The notes under the pieces are model-generated. The model worked only from the letters and a program-made list of their open reading frames with translations. It did not search any database and was not told where the DNA came from. Both the position numbers and the translations under genes were made by a program. This document shows positions 36,072-44,950 of a stretch of DNA of 64,000 bases, piece by piece (the stretch's first letter is position 1; the number at the start of each line of letters is the position of its first letter). The stretch is from assembly GCF_018853445.1 (NCBI RefSeq), contig NZ_JABELD010000015.1:1-64000 (forward strand). The letters run 5' to 3'. The DNA comes from Acidithiobacillus concretivorus. GTDB taxonomy: Bacteria > Pseudomonadota > Gammaproteobacteria > Acidithiobacillales > Acidithiobacillaceae.

Positions 36072-36713
36072 TTACCAACGCAACAATGTTTCCCCGAGTA
36101 GTGCACCGAGCACGGTGGGAATCAAAATCCCGAGTAAATACCAGGTGCCGATAAACGGCGCGCCCATTTCAGGGCAATGCAGACTGTACACAACGGCACC
36201 CCAGCCTCCAGACATCAAACCAACAGCAGCACCCGCCAGCCCCAATTGGGTGGGCGCCAGGCTGCGCATGGCCCATAGCAAGGCAATGAAAATGGGCGCG
36301 GACAGCATCGTGATCAACAAGGGGCATTCGTACCAGGTTTCACCGAGCAGCATGTGCCAGCGCTGAGAAGACGGTTCGTACGCCACCAGAATCAACGATA
36401 AAAGCCAAATGAGGCCGATCGGGAACGCCATGGCCCAGAGCGTGCGGTTGATTGTCCCTTCCGGGCGCGCGACTTTCTTGACAGCAATCAGCCCAATCGT
36501 CCCCATGCTGAACGCGAATGCGAGTTTCACCCAGAACATGGGCAGCATACTTGCCGATTCAAGATCGGGGCGCAGCCCTAAAGCAGCCAGCATCAGGCCA
36601 AATGACACAAATAACCCGATGCCTAAAGCAATGCTGAGTCGTTTGGCGACAACATGACGGGGTACGGCTACATCGCCCTGGGCCAGCATGAGAATCAAAT
36701 CGTCCGTTTTCAT
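36072..36713 (-). CDS. NrsF-type (DUF1109) membrane anti-sigma factor
   Basis: A 213-residue inner-membrane protein with six hydrophobic segments, beginning MKTDDLILMLAQGDVAV, the short cytoplasmic start typical of DUF1109/NrsF proteins. The region near MSGGWGAVVYSLHCPEMGAPFIGTWY contains a conserved Cys and matches the family. NrsF of Caulobacter holds back the ECF sigma factor SigF until metal or oxidative stress. Its start overlaps the upstream sigma gene stop by 4 bp, so the two are coupled. Confidence 0.88.
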   Translation of the reverse strand: MKTDDLILMLAQGDVAVPRHVVAKRLSIALGIGLFVSFGLMLAALGLRPDLESASMLPMFWVKLAFAFSMGTIGLIAVKKVARPEGTINRTLWAMAFPIGLIWLLSLILVAYEPSSQRWHMLLGETWYECPLLITMLSAPIFIALLWAMRSLAPTQLGLAGAAVGLMSGGWGAVVYSLHCPEMGAPFIGTWYLLGILIPTVLGALLGETLLRW

Positions 36714-37276
36714 GGTTTACCTCGAAATAACGTATGCAGTTTTTTGAGCCCTCGATGAACACCTACCTTGACAGCCGACTCCGTAAGACCGGTGCGCTCT
36801 GCGGTTTCAGCCACCGACAGACCTTCTAACTTGGTCAGAATAATGGGCAGTCGCATTTGATCGGGAAGGTGCGAGAGCATGGTGTACACATCGCGCTGCG
36901 CGTCTGCGGCTTCGTTGTCGGATGGCGTGAAGAGTGTCGTGTCATCATCGAGTGGATCATTTCGTTTGTCGTAGCGCTCGTGCCGTCTGAGCATGTCAAT
37001 CAGTTTGTATTTGGCTACGGCATAAACCCAGGCCGTGGCCGGTTGGTTCCGATCATAGGTATGGCGTTTATTGTGGATGGCCAGCAAGGATTCCTGTACC
37101 AGATCTTCCACCGCATCGGGCAGGGATGCCAAGCGCCGACGAAAATAACCGCGCAATAAACCCGCCAGCTCCTTGAGAAAAAGTTGATACGCCTTGGCGT
37201 CTCCGTCGAGGCTGCTGAGGAGCAAGGCGCGAACGTGCTTCTCGGTCTCACTTACCTCGATTGGCTCATCAACCAT
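36710..37276 (-). CDS. ECF sigma factor (SigF-like)
   Basis: A 188-residue RNA polymerase sigma factor: region 2 in LVQESLLAIHNKRHTYDRNQPATAWVYAVAKYKLIDMLRR and region 4 in LPDQMRLPIILTKLEGLSVAETAERTGLTESAVKVGVHRGLKKL. It resembles the SigF group that pairs with NrsF. ATG 37276 gives a normal N-terminus; ATG 37333 is also possible but lacks a ribosome binding site. A GTAACC-N16-CGAA promoter lies upstream (37369-37394), suggesting self-activation. Confidence 0.9.
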   Translation of the reverse strand: MVDEPIEVSETEKHVRALLLSSLDGDAKAYQLFLKELAGLLRGYFRRRLASLPDAVEDLVQESLLAIHNKRHTYDRNQPATAWVYAVAKYKLIDMLRRHERYDKRNDPLDDDTTLFTPSDNEAADAQRDVYTMLSHLPDQMRLPIILTKLEGLSVAETAERTGLTESAVKVGVHRGLKKLHTLFRGKP

Positions 37277-37368
37277 GGAAGTCCACGCAATACCGTCTTG
37301 AAACGCGATCGGTTCGATGAAGGTCGGCGTCATTTCTCAGGCTACTCATTTAGCTTGTCTCATTCCTA

Positions 37369-37394
37369 TTCGTCAAAAGAACGCTCCGGGTTAC
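37369..37394 (-). promoter_or_regulatory. ECF (SigF-type) promoter of the sigma gene
   Basis: On the minus strand GTAACC (37389-37394), 16 bp, CGAA (37369-37372). This equals the promoter GTAACC-N16-CGAA that I recall for Caulobacter SigF, and points at the SigF-like gene. A poorer version, GTAACT-N15-CGTA (37461-37485, plus strand), points at the cytochrome b561 gene. Confidence 0.7.
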
Positions 37395-37532
37395 AGGCAT
37401 ATAAATTATGTATGACATCAGGGCTGTTTTCAGCGCTTTCTTAAAAAAACCCAGCTGACTGTAACTATTTTTTTTCGCCGACGTATTACCCAGCAAGACG
37501 AGGGAAAAGGACTTGATCGGTGGGAGAAGAAA

Positions 37533-38177
37533 ATGAGCGAATCGTTAACCAGTATATTTAATACGACACCCGAGAATAGCGACAAGATCAAGCCAGCCAT
37601 GATCCATCCCTTATGGTTGCGCCTCACGCATTGGGTGAATGCCTTGGCTGTGTTGATCCTGATTAGCAGCGGCTGGCGTATTTACAATGCCTCGCCGTTG
37701 TTTGGCTTTAGTTTCCCCAATGATATCACGCTGGGTGGCTGGCTGGGTGGTGCTTTGGATTGGCATTTTGCCGCCATGTGGATTTTGGCTGCGAATGGAT
37801 TGATTTATCTTCTGTTCAATGGCGTCAGCCGCCGGTTCTGGCATAAGTTTTCCCCGCTCTCGCCGCGCGCGGTGTGGAGCGATATCAAGGCGGCACTGCG
37901 CAGTCGTTTATCTCATGCCGAGGCAAGTCAGTACAACAGCGTGCAAAAAGCCGCTTATCTCTTTGTGGTTCTGGATCTTGTGCTGCTGGTTCTCTCCGGT
38001 TTGGTGTTATGGAAATCGGTTCAGTTTTCCACCTTGGCCTTTCTGTTGGGTGGTTATGAAACCGCGCGCTATGTGCACTTCTGTTCGATGGCGTTTCTGC
38101 TGGGATTTATCGCAATCCATTTGTTGATGGTGCTACTGGTTCCACGCAGCTTGCTCACGATGATTCGTGGCCGCTAA
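37533..38177 (+). CDS. cytochrome b561-type membrane protein (second copy)
   Basis: A 214-residue membrane cytochrome b: HPLWLRLTHWVNALAVLILI, WHFAAMWILAANGLIYLLF, YLFVVLDLVLLVLSGLVLW and VHFCSMAFLLGFIAIHLLMV give four helices with heme-ligand histidines. Starts at ATG 37533 after GGGAGAAGAAA. It pairs with the molybdopterin protein 53 bp downstream, as the 8484 gene pairs with 9098, and is divergent from the SigF-like sigma gene, its likely regulator (inference). Confidence 0.88.
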   Translation: MSESLTSIFNTTPENSDKIKPAMIHPLWLRLTHWVNALAVLILISSGWRIYNASPLFGFSFPNDITLGGWLGGALDWHFAAMWILAANGLIYLLFNGVSRRFWHKFSPLSPRAVWSDIKAALRSRLSHAEASQYNSVQKAAYLFVVLDLVLLVLSGLVLWKSVQFSTLAFLLGGYETARYVHFCSMAFLLGFIAIHLLMVLLVPRSLLTMIRGR

Positions 38178-38230
38178 CAAAACCAATCGGCATCGAAACC
38201 ACGTAAGCATAAACAAGGAAAACTCAGACG

Positions 38231-38908
38231 ATGAATAAGCAAATAAAAACACCGGAATCGAGCGTCGATGCCGATGCGATCATCAAAGAAGCCGTATCGC
38301 TGGTGGGACGCTTCAATCGGCGGCATTTTCTCAAGCAATTCGCAACACTCGGCGGGTTATCACTTCTGACCGGCTGCTCGATCAGTGATCACGACGGTGT
38401 AGAGAAACTACTTGCTCAGGTCTCCCGATTTAACGACAAGGCACAAGCATGGCTGTTTGATCCAAACAAGTTGGCACCAACCTACAGCAAATCCCAAATC
38501 ACGCGGCCCTTCCCGTTTAATGCCTATTACAGCGAAGCCGAAGTGCCTCAAGTTGATGCTGCTGATTTTCAACTGGACGTGTCGGGGCGCGTCAGCAATC
38601 ACAAATCTTGGACTTTGGCTGAACTACAGGCGCTGCCCCAGGTAGAACAGATCACGCGCCATATTTGCGTGGAAGGTTGGAGTGCCATCGGGCGATGGCA
38701 TGGTGTGCCTTTCTCGGAGTTTTTGAAACGTATTGGCGCAGACACCTCGGCGAAATACGTCGCATTTCACTGTGTTGATGATTATTTCACCAGTATCGAC
38801 ATGGCCACGGCACTGCACCCACAAACCCAACTGACACTGGGTTTTGATGGGCAACCGTTGCCGGCGCGATACGGATTCCCCTTAACGATACGAATCCAAT
38901 ACAACTAA
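38231..38908 (+). pseudogene. molybdopterin oxidoreductase, C-terminally truncated
   Basis: A 225-residue frame. The N-terminus has a twin-arginine signal RRHFLKQ and a lipobox LLTGC, so a Tat-exported lipoprotein. The sulfite oxidase-type domain shows ITRHICVEGWSAIGRWHG with the Mo-ligand Cys, and FHCVDDYFTSIDMATAL. It stops at YGFPLTIRIQYN, while the related complete protein at 9098-9745 has about 45 further residues after the matching point, including the cofactor-site strand YKSVKWVNKI. The stop lies 11 bp before the 3' end of tRNA-Arg, so the gene end was probably lost at a recombination boundary. It may be inactive; the rest of the frame is intact. Confidence 0.75.
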
Positions 38909-38918
38909 TTAATTTTAT

Positions 38919-38995
38919 TGGTGCGCAGTACTGGATTCGAACCAGTGACCTTCGGCTTCGGAGGCCGACACTCTATCCAGCTGAGCTAACTGCGC
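38919..38995 (-). tRNA. tRNA-Arg (anticodon CCG)
   Basis: A 77-nt cloverleaf with encoded CCA: acceptor GCGCAGT/ACTGCGC, D arm GCTCAGCTGGATAGAGT, anticodon stem TCGGC/GCCGA with loop CTCCGAA (anticodon CCG, codon CGG), T arm CTGG-TTCGAAT-CCAG. Its 3' end faces the truncated reductase gene, the orientation expected for an integration target. Confidence 0.97.
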
Positions 38996-39005
38996 ATGCT
39001 GCAGA

Positions 39006-39665
39006 TTATAGGGAACTCGCTGGCGCGTTGTCCAACCTTTCCTGTGCAACTCCCTGAAAGTCCAGCGCCAGCCAGTACTGTTCGGTAGAACGGGCGCGTG
39101 AAGCTTCCGGCTTGCGTACCACAATTTTTTTGAAATCCTTGCGCAGGGCACGACGCAGCTCTTCAGCGCCCGCCCCCATAAACACCTTGATCAACAGCGA
39201 CCCGCCCGGACGCAGCCAGCGGTGGGCCATATCCAGCGCCAGTTCCGCCAGGTCTATGGCGCGGGCCTGATCGACACTGGCAATCCCGGACATATTGGGG
39301 GCCATATCACTCATGATCAAATCCGCCCCTTCCGGCAAGGCCTCCCGACAGGCGGCAATCACCGCATCTTCGTAAACGTCACCATAAATTACCGAGGCAT
39401 CGGCAACTGGGTCCATAGCCAGTCGGTCCACAGCCACCAGCCGCCCGTTACGGCCGATGAGCGGGGCGGCCACCTGGGTCCAGCCCCCCGGCGCGGCACC
39501 CACGTCAAGGACGCGCATACCGGGACGAATCAGCCGATCTTTCTCCTGAATTTCCAATAATTTGTAAGCTGCCCGAGAACGATACCCTTCTTTCATGGCA
39601 CGCTGCACGAACACATCCCGAAAATGTTCTTTCAGCCATTTTTCACTGGATTTACTTCTAGCCAC
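39006..39665 (-). CDS. rlmE: 23S rRNA 2'-O-methyltransferase (U2552)
   Basis: A 219-residue FtsJ/RrmJ-type enzyme that methylates U2552 of 23S rRNA late in 50S assembly. SAM motif VLDVGAAPGGWTQVA (about 54-68); DLIMSDMAPNMSG carries the catalytic Asp and LLIKVFMGAGAEEL the catalytic Lys; N-terminal RSKSSEKWLKEH is the usual basic start. Divergent from yhbY at 89 bp, a widely conserved arrangement. Confidence 0.97.
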   Translation of the reverse strand: MARSKSSEKWLKEHFRDVFVQRAMKEGYRSRAAYKLLEIQEKDRLIRPGMRVLDVGAAPGGWTQVAAPLIGRNGRLVAVDRLAMDPVADASVIYGDVYEDAVIAACREALPEGADLIMSDMAPNMSGIASVDQARAIDLAELALDMAHRWLRPGGSLLIKVFMGAGAEELRRALRKDFKKIVVRKPEASRARSTEQYWLALDFQGVAQERLDNAPASSL

Positions 39666-39754
39666 TGCAACAACCTCCGACCTTTGACCACCGCATCGCG
39701 CAAACGTACACTCCCGTCCACCATTTATCGAATCATCTGTCTGACGAGGATACC

Positions 39755-40048
39755 ATGCTGGACGCCAAACAAAGACAAAACCTGCGCGGTCAGGCCCATA
39801 CCCTCAAACCGGTTGTGATGATTGGTGCGCAGGGCGTCACTGATGCCCTGCTCGCCGAACTGGAAATCGCTCTGGATGCCCATGAACTCATCAAGGCCCG
39901 CTTACCCCAAGTGGAACATGCGCTGCGCGATGCCATGATTACCCGGTTGGTCAGTGCCAGTCACGCCGAAGTCGTTGGACGTATTGGCCGCATCGTCATC
40001 CTGTATCGGCTCCGGCCTGCTGCAAAAATTCCAAACAAACGACGCTGA
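39755..40048 (+). CDS. yhbY: CRM-domain RNA-binding protein YhbY
   Basis: A 97-residue protein with QKQNLRGQAH-type start, the CRM/GxxG RNA-binding loop VVMIGAQGVTDALLAELEIAL and KARLPQ. E. coli YhbY associates with pre-50S particles, fitting the neighbouring rlmE. Start ATG 39755 follows CGAGGATACC. Confidence 0.95.
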   Translation: MLDAKQRQNLRGQAHTLKPVVMIGAQGVTDALLAELEIALDAHELIKARLPQVEHALRDAMITRLVSASHAEVVGRIGRIVILYRLRPAAKIPNKRR

Positions 40049-40125
40049 AGCGGCTTGGCAGGTGGCTTCCCGCTCGTTAGACTGGTTCTTGATTATCCTA
40101 GTGGCTCAACGCCCGGAGTAAGATC

Positions 40126-40509
40126 ATGGCAGAAAACGCCCCCACAGACATTCAGATCACCGTAGAAACCCGATATATTCCCGAACAATCCAGCCCCGAG
40201 CAGGCGCATTATGCTTTTGCCTACCAGATCACCATCGAAAACCACGGCCCGCAAACGGCGCAACTACTGAATCGCCACTGGATTATTACCGACGCCGAAG
40301 GTCATATCCAGGAAGTCAAAGGTCCCGGCGTGGTCGGCGAACAGCCCACTCTGCAGCCTGGACAACGCTTTCGCTATTCCAGCGGCTCGGTTCTGTCTAC
40401 GGCTGTAGGCAGCATGCACGGCAGTTACGAATGGATTACTGCAGACGGGGAAACCTTCGAAAGCCCCATTCCTGCATTTCGTCTGGCCGTCGCTACGGTA
40501 TTTCATTGA
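40126..40509 (+). CDS. apaG: ApaG domain protein
   Basis: A 127-residue protein of the ApaG/DUF525 family: ITVETRYIPEQSSPEQAHYAFAYQI and the conserved GPGVVGEQPTLQPGQRFRYSSG and GSMHGSYEW. ApaG has a fibronectin-like fold and is linked to cobalt resistance and Ap4A metabolism in enteric bacteria, but its molecular role is not settled. Stop codon overlaps the start of the following methyltransferase (TTGA). Confidence 0.95.
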   Translation: MAENAPTDIQITVETRYIPEQSSPEQAHYAFAYQITIENHGPQTAQLLNRHWIITDAEGHIQEVKGPGVVGEQPTLQPGQRFRYSSGSVLSTAVGSMHGSYEWITADGETFESPIPAFRLAVATVFH

Positions 40510-41108
40510 GCCGCAGCAGCCTGCAGCGCGCCTACGGCATCTGGGCGCCCATTTACGATCAGGCAGTACGCGGTTTTTCCGAACCTTTACGTCAGCGCAG
40601 CCTCCGCCAAATCCCTCAAAATGCGTCCTGTCAGATTTTAATCGATGGCATTGGCACCGGGCTGGACATTCCCTTTTTGCCAAATCACTGTACCGCCATT
40701 GGCATTGACCTGACCCACGCCATGCTGCGCCGCGCGCAAAATCTGCCAAGCCCCATTCCATTGGTTCAGGCCGACGCCGAAGTGCTGCCCTTTGCCAATG
40801 CGTCCTTCGATTTTGTGGTGATGCATTTAATTCTGGCGGTGGTCCCCAATGCCGGCAAAGCGTTGGCAGAAGCCAGCCGCGTTCTCAAACCCGGAGGCCG
40901 GATTTTACTACTCGACAAATTTTTACGTCCCGGTCAAAAAGCCTGGTTAAGACGCGCCTTGGGACGGGTAGCGGGTGCCGTAGCCACCCATACGGATCTG
41001 ACCTTTGAGGAGATTCTGGCAGAGCGCCCGGAATTACAGTGTATAAGTGACGAACCGGGGGCCATGGGCGGCTGGTTCCGCCTCATCACGCTGGAAAAAG
41101 CACCATAA
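40506..41108 (+). CDS. class I SAM-dependent methyltransferase
   Basis: A 200-residue UbiE-like methyltransferase: YGIWAPIYDQAVRGF at the start, a modified SAM loop ILIDGIGTGLDIPFL, GIDLTHAMLRRAQ, DAEVLPFANASFDFVVMHL and RVLKPGGRILLLDKFLRPG. The substrate is unknown; it is similar in style to quinone or phospholipid methyltransferases. A TTG start at 40506, overlapping the apaG stop, fits the family N-terminus; no ATG lies at that place. Two hairpins follow (about 41116-41142 and 41155-41180). Confidence 0.85.
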   Translation: MSRSSLQRAYGIWAPIYDQAVRGFSEPLRQRSLRQIPQNASCQILIDGIGTGLDIPFLPNHCTAIGIDLTHAMLRRAQNLPSPIPLVQADAEVLPFANASFDFVVMHLILAVVPNAGKALAEASRVLKPGGRILLLDKFLRPGQKAWLRRALGRVAGAVATHTDLTFEEILAERPELQCISDEPGAMGGWFRLITLEKAP

Positions 41109-41196
41109 AATATCAAGCCCGGTAAGCGTTGCCGCTTCCGGGCCTGCAGTCAGCCACTGAACACAGGGTGTTTCAGTGGTGAAATTCGCTTAACTT

Positions 41197-41389
41197 AAAA
41201 GCGGCAGTTGCCGTGGATGCTTTTTGCTCCATTGTTCCTTGCCTGTTGTTCTAAGGCTCATCCTGCTGTCAGGAGAGAACTCGCCCTTTGGGCTCAAACA
41301 GCTCTCCTGACGGGCGCTGGATTTCGCCAAGAACAACAACGGCTCGAAACAAAAGTCGCTGCAAATCATCCACGGCAACTGCCGCTTTT
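41197..41389. repeat. long palindromic element, copy 2 (behind typA)
   Basis: A 193-nt nested inverted repeat. Outer arms 41197-41219 and 41367-41389 are perfectly complementary over 23 bp. Core 41237-41343 differs from copy 1 at 3 of 107 positions (41297, 41318, 41326). Compared with copy 1, the arms carry G67-C to A-T, A72-T to C-G and C74-G to G-C changes (copy 1 numbering 10067, 10072, 10074), each matched in the opposite arm. It starts 4 bp after the typA stop codon; read in that direction it ends in GCCGCTTTT. Confidence 0.85.
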
Positions 41390-41393
41390 TGGC

Positions 41394-43220
41394 TTAACCG
41401 TTTCCGGCACCGCCACGTGACGCCTTTTTACGCTCGTTTTCCGTGAGATAGCGCTTGCGAATCCGGATGGACTGAGGTGTTGCTTCCACCAGTTCGTCGT
41501 CGGCCAGAAACTCTACCGCAGCTTCCAGCGTCATCTTAATGGGTGGCGTCAACATGATGTTTTCATCAGAACCCGAAGCCCGCATGTTGGTCAGCTTCTT
41601 TTCCTTGAGGGGATTGACCACCAGATCATTGTCACGGCTGTGAATACCAATCACCATGCCTTCATAGACCTTGTCGCCGGGGCTGACAAACATCCGCCCC
41701 CGATCCTGCAAATTAAAGAGGGCAAAACCCACTGCCTCGCCTTCTTCTGCGGAAATCAGCACGCCATTATTACGCGCCGGAATGCTGCCCTTGACCGGAC
41801 CGTAACCGTCGAAAATATGACTGATCACCCCCGTACCGGACGTGGCCGTCAAAAACTCGGTATGAAAGCCGATCAGGCCGCGCGCGGGAATTTTGTATTC
41901 CAGACGCACCCGGCCACGGCCATCGGGCATCATGTCCTGCAATTCACCGCGCCGGATGCCCAAACGCTCCATGATGGTGCCCTGATGGGTTTCTTCCACA
42001 TCTACGGTCAAGGCTTCATAAGGCTCTTCCCAGACGCCATCCACCTGACGCTGAATCACCCGGGGACGAGAAACGGCCAGTTCATAGCCTTCGCGGCGCA
42101 TGTTTTCAATGAGGATGGTGAGATGCAGTTCGCCGCGTCCGGACACCATGAACACATCGGCGTTATCCGTATCTTCCACCCGCAACGCCACGTTAATGAG
42201 CAGCTCCTTGTACAGGCGATCGCGCAACTGGCGGCTGGTGACAAACTTGCCTTCACGCCCGGCAAAGGGGCTGGTATTCACCTGAAAGGTCATGTTCAGG
42301 GTCGGTTCATCAATAGGTTTCCAGGGCAAGGCTTCGGGCGCTTCCGGCGCGGCAATGGTCGCACCAATGGAAGGTTCTTCAATACCTGTCACCGCCACAA
42401 TATCGCCCACCGTAGCCGTTTCCCAGGGCACCCGCTTGAGGCCATCAAAACCCAGCAACTGCAAAATCCTCGCCTTGGTCTGGGTTTGGTCCACGCCATG
42501 AATCAGGACAATATCCTGGCCGGGTTTCATGGAACCACGGCGAATCCGGCCAATGGCAATACGACCCACATAACTGGAGTAATCCAGATCGGCAATTTGC
42601 ATTTGCAAGGGACCTTCCGGATCACCTTCCGGGGCATGCACATGGGTCAAAATCATCTCGAAAAGGGGTTTCATGTCACCCGAACGCACCTCAGGATCTT
42701 CACCCGCATAGCCCTGCAGACCGGAGGCGTAAATAACCGGGAAATCCAGTTGTTCTTCGGTAGCACCGAGTTTGTCGAAAAGATCAAAAGTGGCGCTGAT
42801 GACATAGTCGGCGCGAGCGCCGGGGCGGTCCACCTTATTAATAACAACAATAGGTTTCAGACCCAGTTCCAGGGCCTTGCGGGTCACGAAGCGGGTCTGC
42901 GGCATGGGGCCCTCGACGGCATCCACCAGCAGCAGAACGCCATCCACCATGCCCAACACACGCTCCACTTCAGCACCGAAGTCGGCATGTCCGGGAGTAT
43001 CGACAATATTGATATGCGTATCGCCCCACTGCACCGCCGTGTTTTTCGCCATAATGGTAATGCCGCGCTCTTTTTCAAGATCGTTGCTGTCCATCACCCG
43101 CTCTTCCAGCTGCTGGTGTGCGGCAAAAGTACCGGACTGACGGAGCAACTGATCCACCAGCGTGGTTTTGCCATGGTCAACGTGGGCGATGATAGCGATA
43201 TTACGGATTTGACGAGCCAC
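41394..43220 (-). CDS. typA: ribosome-associated GTPase TypA/BipA
   Basis: A 608-residue translational GTPase involved in 50S assembly and stress or cold adaptation. G motifs: [12 protein letters not shown] (G1), RGITI (G2), DTPGHADFG (G3), NKVD (G4). EF-G-like domains II, III and V and the TypA-specific C-terminal domain ([23 protein letters not shown]) complete it. Length is standard. The stop lies 4 bp before a long palindromic element. Confidence 0.98.
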   Translation of the reverse strand: MARQIRNIAIIAHVDHGKTTLVDQLLRQSGTFAAHQQLEERVMDSNDLEKERGITIMAKNTAVQWGDTHINIVDTPGHADFGAEVERVLGMVDGVLLLVDAVEGPMPQTRFVTRKALELGLKPIVVINKVDRPGARADYVISATFDLFDKLGATEEQLDFPVIYASGLQGYAGEDPEVRSGDMKPLFEMILTHVHAPEGDPEGPLQMQIADLDYSSYVGRIAIGRIRRGSMKPGQDIVLIHGVDQTQTKARILQLLGFDGLKRVPWETATVGDIVAVTGIEEPSIGATIAAPEAPEALPWKPIDEPTLNMTFQVNTSPFAGREGKFVTSRQLRDRLYKELLINVALRVEDTDNADVFMVSGRGELHLTILIENMRREGYELAVSRPRVIQRQVDGVWEEPYEALTVDVEETHQGTIMERLGIRRGELQDMMPDGRGRVRLEYKIPARGLIGFHTEFLTATSGTGVISHIFDGYGPVKGSIPARNNGVLISAEEGEAVGFALFNLQDRGRMFVSPGDKVYEGMVIGIHSRDNDLVVNPLKEKKLTNMRASGSDENIMLTPPIKMTLEAAVEFLADDELVEATPQSIRIRKRYLTENERKKASRGGAGNG

Positions 43221-43310
43221 TGATATTCCCCAAAACGGTCATAAGAAAAAACGCGGGATCAAGCCTCCCCGCAGCGGGTTTTCTTATAACGGTATCCTGC
43301 TCAAAAAGCA

Positions 43311-43339
43311 AATAAAAACCGCCCCCGAAGGGGCGGCAA
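43311..43339 (-). terminator. Rho-independent terminator of the porin gene
   Basis: In the minus direction GCCGCCCC-TTCG-GGGGCGG is followed by TTTTTATT. It lies 35 bp after the porin stop codon: a very stable stem with a UUCG loop and a T-run. Confidence 0.95.
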
Positions 43340-43373
43340 GAGGTGACCGAAGCCACCCGGGAATTGCTTTGAC

Positions 43374-44576
43374 TTAGAAACCAGCCTGGAACTGCAACAT
43401 CAGGGTGTTGTAAGCCACACCGTTGATGGGTGCCTGTCCATTTACAGAACTGCCATAGATCTGATTAATTGAACCACCACGGGTCGCCATGATGTAATTC
43501 AATTGCACCTCAGCGGCATGGGGGTTATTGGGATTGACGAAATAATTCAAGCCCACTGTAGCGTTACCCAAAGTGCCCTGACCATGGACCGTGTACGAGT
43601 CGTAACGGATGGCAGGCTCAATATCAATGGGAGACAGGGTCATCTGGTAAAGATTGACCCCCAATTCCGCATGCCAATCGTACGCGGTATAGGTTACCGG
43701 GTTGTAGAAAGGATTGGTGTTCAAATAACCCCAGCTAGACATCCCGCTGGCACGAGTATAACCAGCAGCGTAGTGAATGCCCATCAAGCCACCACGCACG
43801 CCCACGTTCCAACTGTAGAGATCGTCTCTACCACGGTTAGGTTCGGTGCCTAGACTGCCACTTGCTTCAGCAGTCAACAAAGGACCCATGCTGTACTTCA
43901 GCATGCCGGAAACAATGTACTTGCCATTACCATTGAGCATGCCGCTCTGACCACCGCCAGATGGATTGGTTGGAGTGACATTACTGAAAACCGTGTACTT
44001 GTCTACGGAGGTGTTATCAAAAATACCGACTGCATAACCTACACCTGAACCCATGACGTTGTTGGCATGGAACATGGCACCGGCAGAACGACCGGACAAC
44101 AGGGACTGACCCATATTGCGGTAGATGAAGGGCAACTCGTTACCGGCAATACTGGTATATTCCAGGTCTTCAGGGGTTTTGAACTTGCCGACTTTTAACT
44201 GCACAAAGGGCACCGGAGCATAATTGATCCAGGCATCCATCAGTTGGGCTGTGATGCCGCCCATCATGTTGCCGCCCAGACCGTTATTCAGGCCATTGGC
44301 CATACCATTACCAAGACCTGCCTCGTCATACGCACCCTGGATGAAATAGTTGACGCCAGGAACCGCTTCACCCTTGAAGCCCAGACGGATGCGGTTAGCA
44401 CCAAACATCAACCCATTGGAAGTACCGGGACCGGTACCGAACTGCTGGGCACCCGTGATCTGGGCATACCCAAAAACAACCGGACCGGTGTCATTACTGG
44501 AACTGTCTGCAGCAAAAGCTGCACCAGGAACCAAAACTGCGGCCGCAACGGCCAAAGCGATAAGATTCTTCTTCAT
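43374..44576 (-). CDS. outer-membrane porin (OprO/OprP-like)
   Basis: A 400-residue protein with signal peptide MKKNLIALAVAAAVLVPGAAFA, then many alternating beta-strands and a C-terminal aromatic residue (LQFQAGF), the sorting signal for Bam-assembled barrels. Segments such as INYAPVPFVQLKVGKFKTPEDLEY and FIYRNMGQSLLSGRSAGAMF resemble phosphate-selective porin O/P. The substrate cannot be read from sequence. ATG 44576 follows AGGAGGAGC, and a good sigma-70 promoter lies upstream (44622-44650), so high expression is likely. The gene has its own terminator. Confidence 0.88.
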   Translation of the reverse strand: MKKNLIALAVAAAVLVPGAAFAADSSSNDTGPVVFGYAQITGAQQFGTGPGTSNGLMFGANRIRLGFKGEAVPGVNYFIQGAYDEAGLGNGMANGLNNGLGGNMMGGITAQLMDAWINYAPVPFVQLKVGKFKTPEDLEYTSIAGNELPFIYRNMGQSLLSGRSAGAMFHANNVMGSGVGYAVGIFDNTSVDKYTVFSNVTPTNPSGGGQSGMLNGNGKYIVSGMLKYSMGPLLTAEASGSLGTEPNRGRDDLYSWNVGVRGGLMGIHYAAGYTRASGMSSWGYLNTNPFYNPVTYTAYDWHAELGVNLYQMTLSPIDIEPAIRYDSYTVHGQGTLGNATVGLNYFVNPNNPHAAEVQLNYIMATRGGSINQIYGSSVNGQAPINGVAYNTLMLQFQAGF

Positions 44577-44621
44577 GATAAAGCTCCTCCTCGAGAGCAT
44601 TGTTTGGATACTACGCGGCAA

Positions 44622-44650
44622 GTTATAGCACCGGTGTGGACAGTTTGCAA
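44622..44650 (-). promoter_or_regulatory. sigma-70 promoter of the porin gene
   Basis: Minus strand TTGCAA (44645-44650), 17 bp, TATAAC (44622-44627), 46 bp upstream of the porin start codon; one of the best vegetative promoter matches in the window. Confidence 0.75.
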
Positions 44651-44731
44651 CATTTTGACAACACCTTTTTTACAACGTCGGCAAAATAAATACAAAGTCA
44701 GTGTTATTTTCACCTGATCCAGCAATCCGGT

Positions 44732-44761
44732 TTGACAGGGAAGCTGGCCTGAAGCTATTAT
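44732..44761 (+). promoter_or_regulatory. sigma-70 promoter of tRNA-Gln
   Basis: TTGACA (44732-44737), 18 bp, TATTAT (44756-44761), 12 bp upstream of the tRNA 5' end. Confidence 0.75.
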
Positions 44762-44773
44762 CGCCGCCACTCT

Positions 44774-44847
44774 TGGGGAATCGTCTAGCGGCAGGACAGC
44801 GGACTCTGACTCCGCTAACCGTGGTTCGAATCCACGTTCCCCAGCCA
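44774..44847 (+). tRNA. tRNA-Gln (anticodon CTG)
   Basis: A 74-nt cloverleaf with encoded CCA: acceptor TGGGGAA/TTCCCCA, D arm with TAGCGGCAGGACA, anticodon stem GCGGA/TCCGC with loop CTCTGAC (anticodon CTG, codon CAG), T arm CGTGG-TTCGAAT-CCACG. The U1-A72 pair is the usual glutamine identity element. Confidence 0.97.
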
Positions 44848-44857
44848 AGAATGCAGC

Positions 44858-44887
44858 AGCGCCCAGGTTTCTCCTCGGCGCTTTTTT
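44858..44887 (+). terminator. Rho-independent terminator of tRNA-Gln
   Basis: Stem AGCGCC/GGCGCT with a 13-nt loop followed by TTTTTT, 10 bp beyond the tRNA 3' end. Confidence 0.85.
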
Positions 44888-44950
44888 GTTGCCAAGGGGA
44901 CACTAACCCTTTTCGAGCCTTCCGCCCTAGTCCGTGCTAAACTCTTGTCC

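Noticed and set aside
39821-39832. ATTGGTGCGCAG, a 12-bp match to the tRNA-Arg 3' end (38917-38928), as a possible attachment-site repeat
   Set aside because: It lies inside yhbY, encoding its conserved IGAQG loop, and on the wrong side of the tRNA.
41640-43223. 527-codon open frame on the plus strand
   Set aside because: Antisense shadow of typA with odd composition and no family motif; typA on the minus strand is unmistakable.
44573-44848. 91-codon minus-strand frame over tRNA-Gln and the porin promoter
   Set aside because: It overlaps a perfect tRNA on the other strand; such tRNA-derived peptides are a frequent false call.
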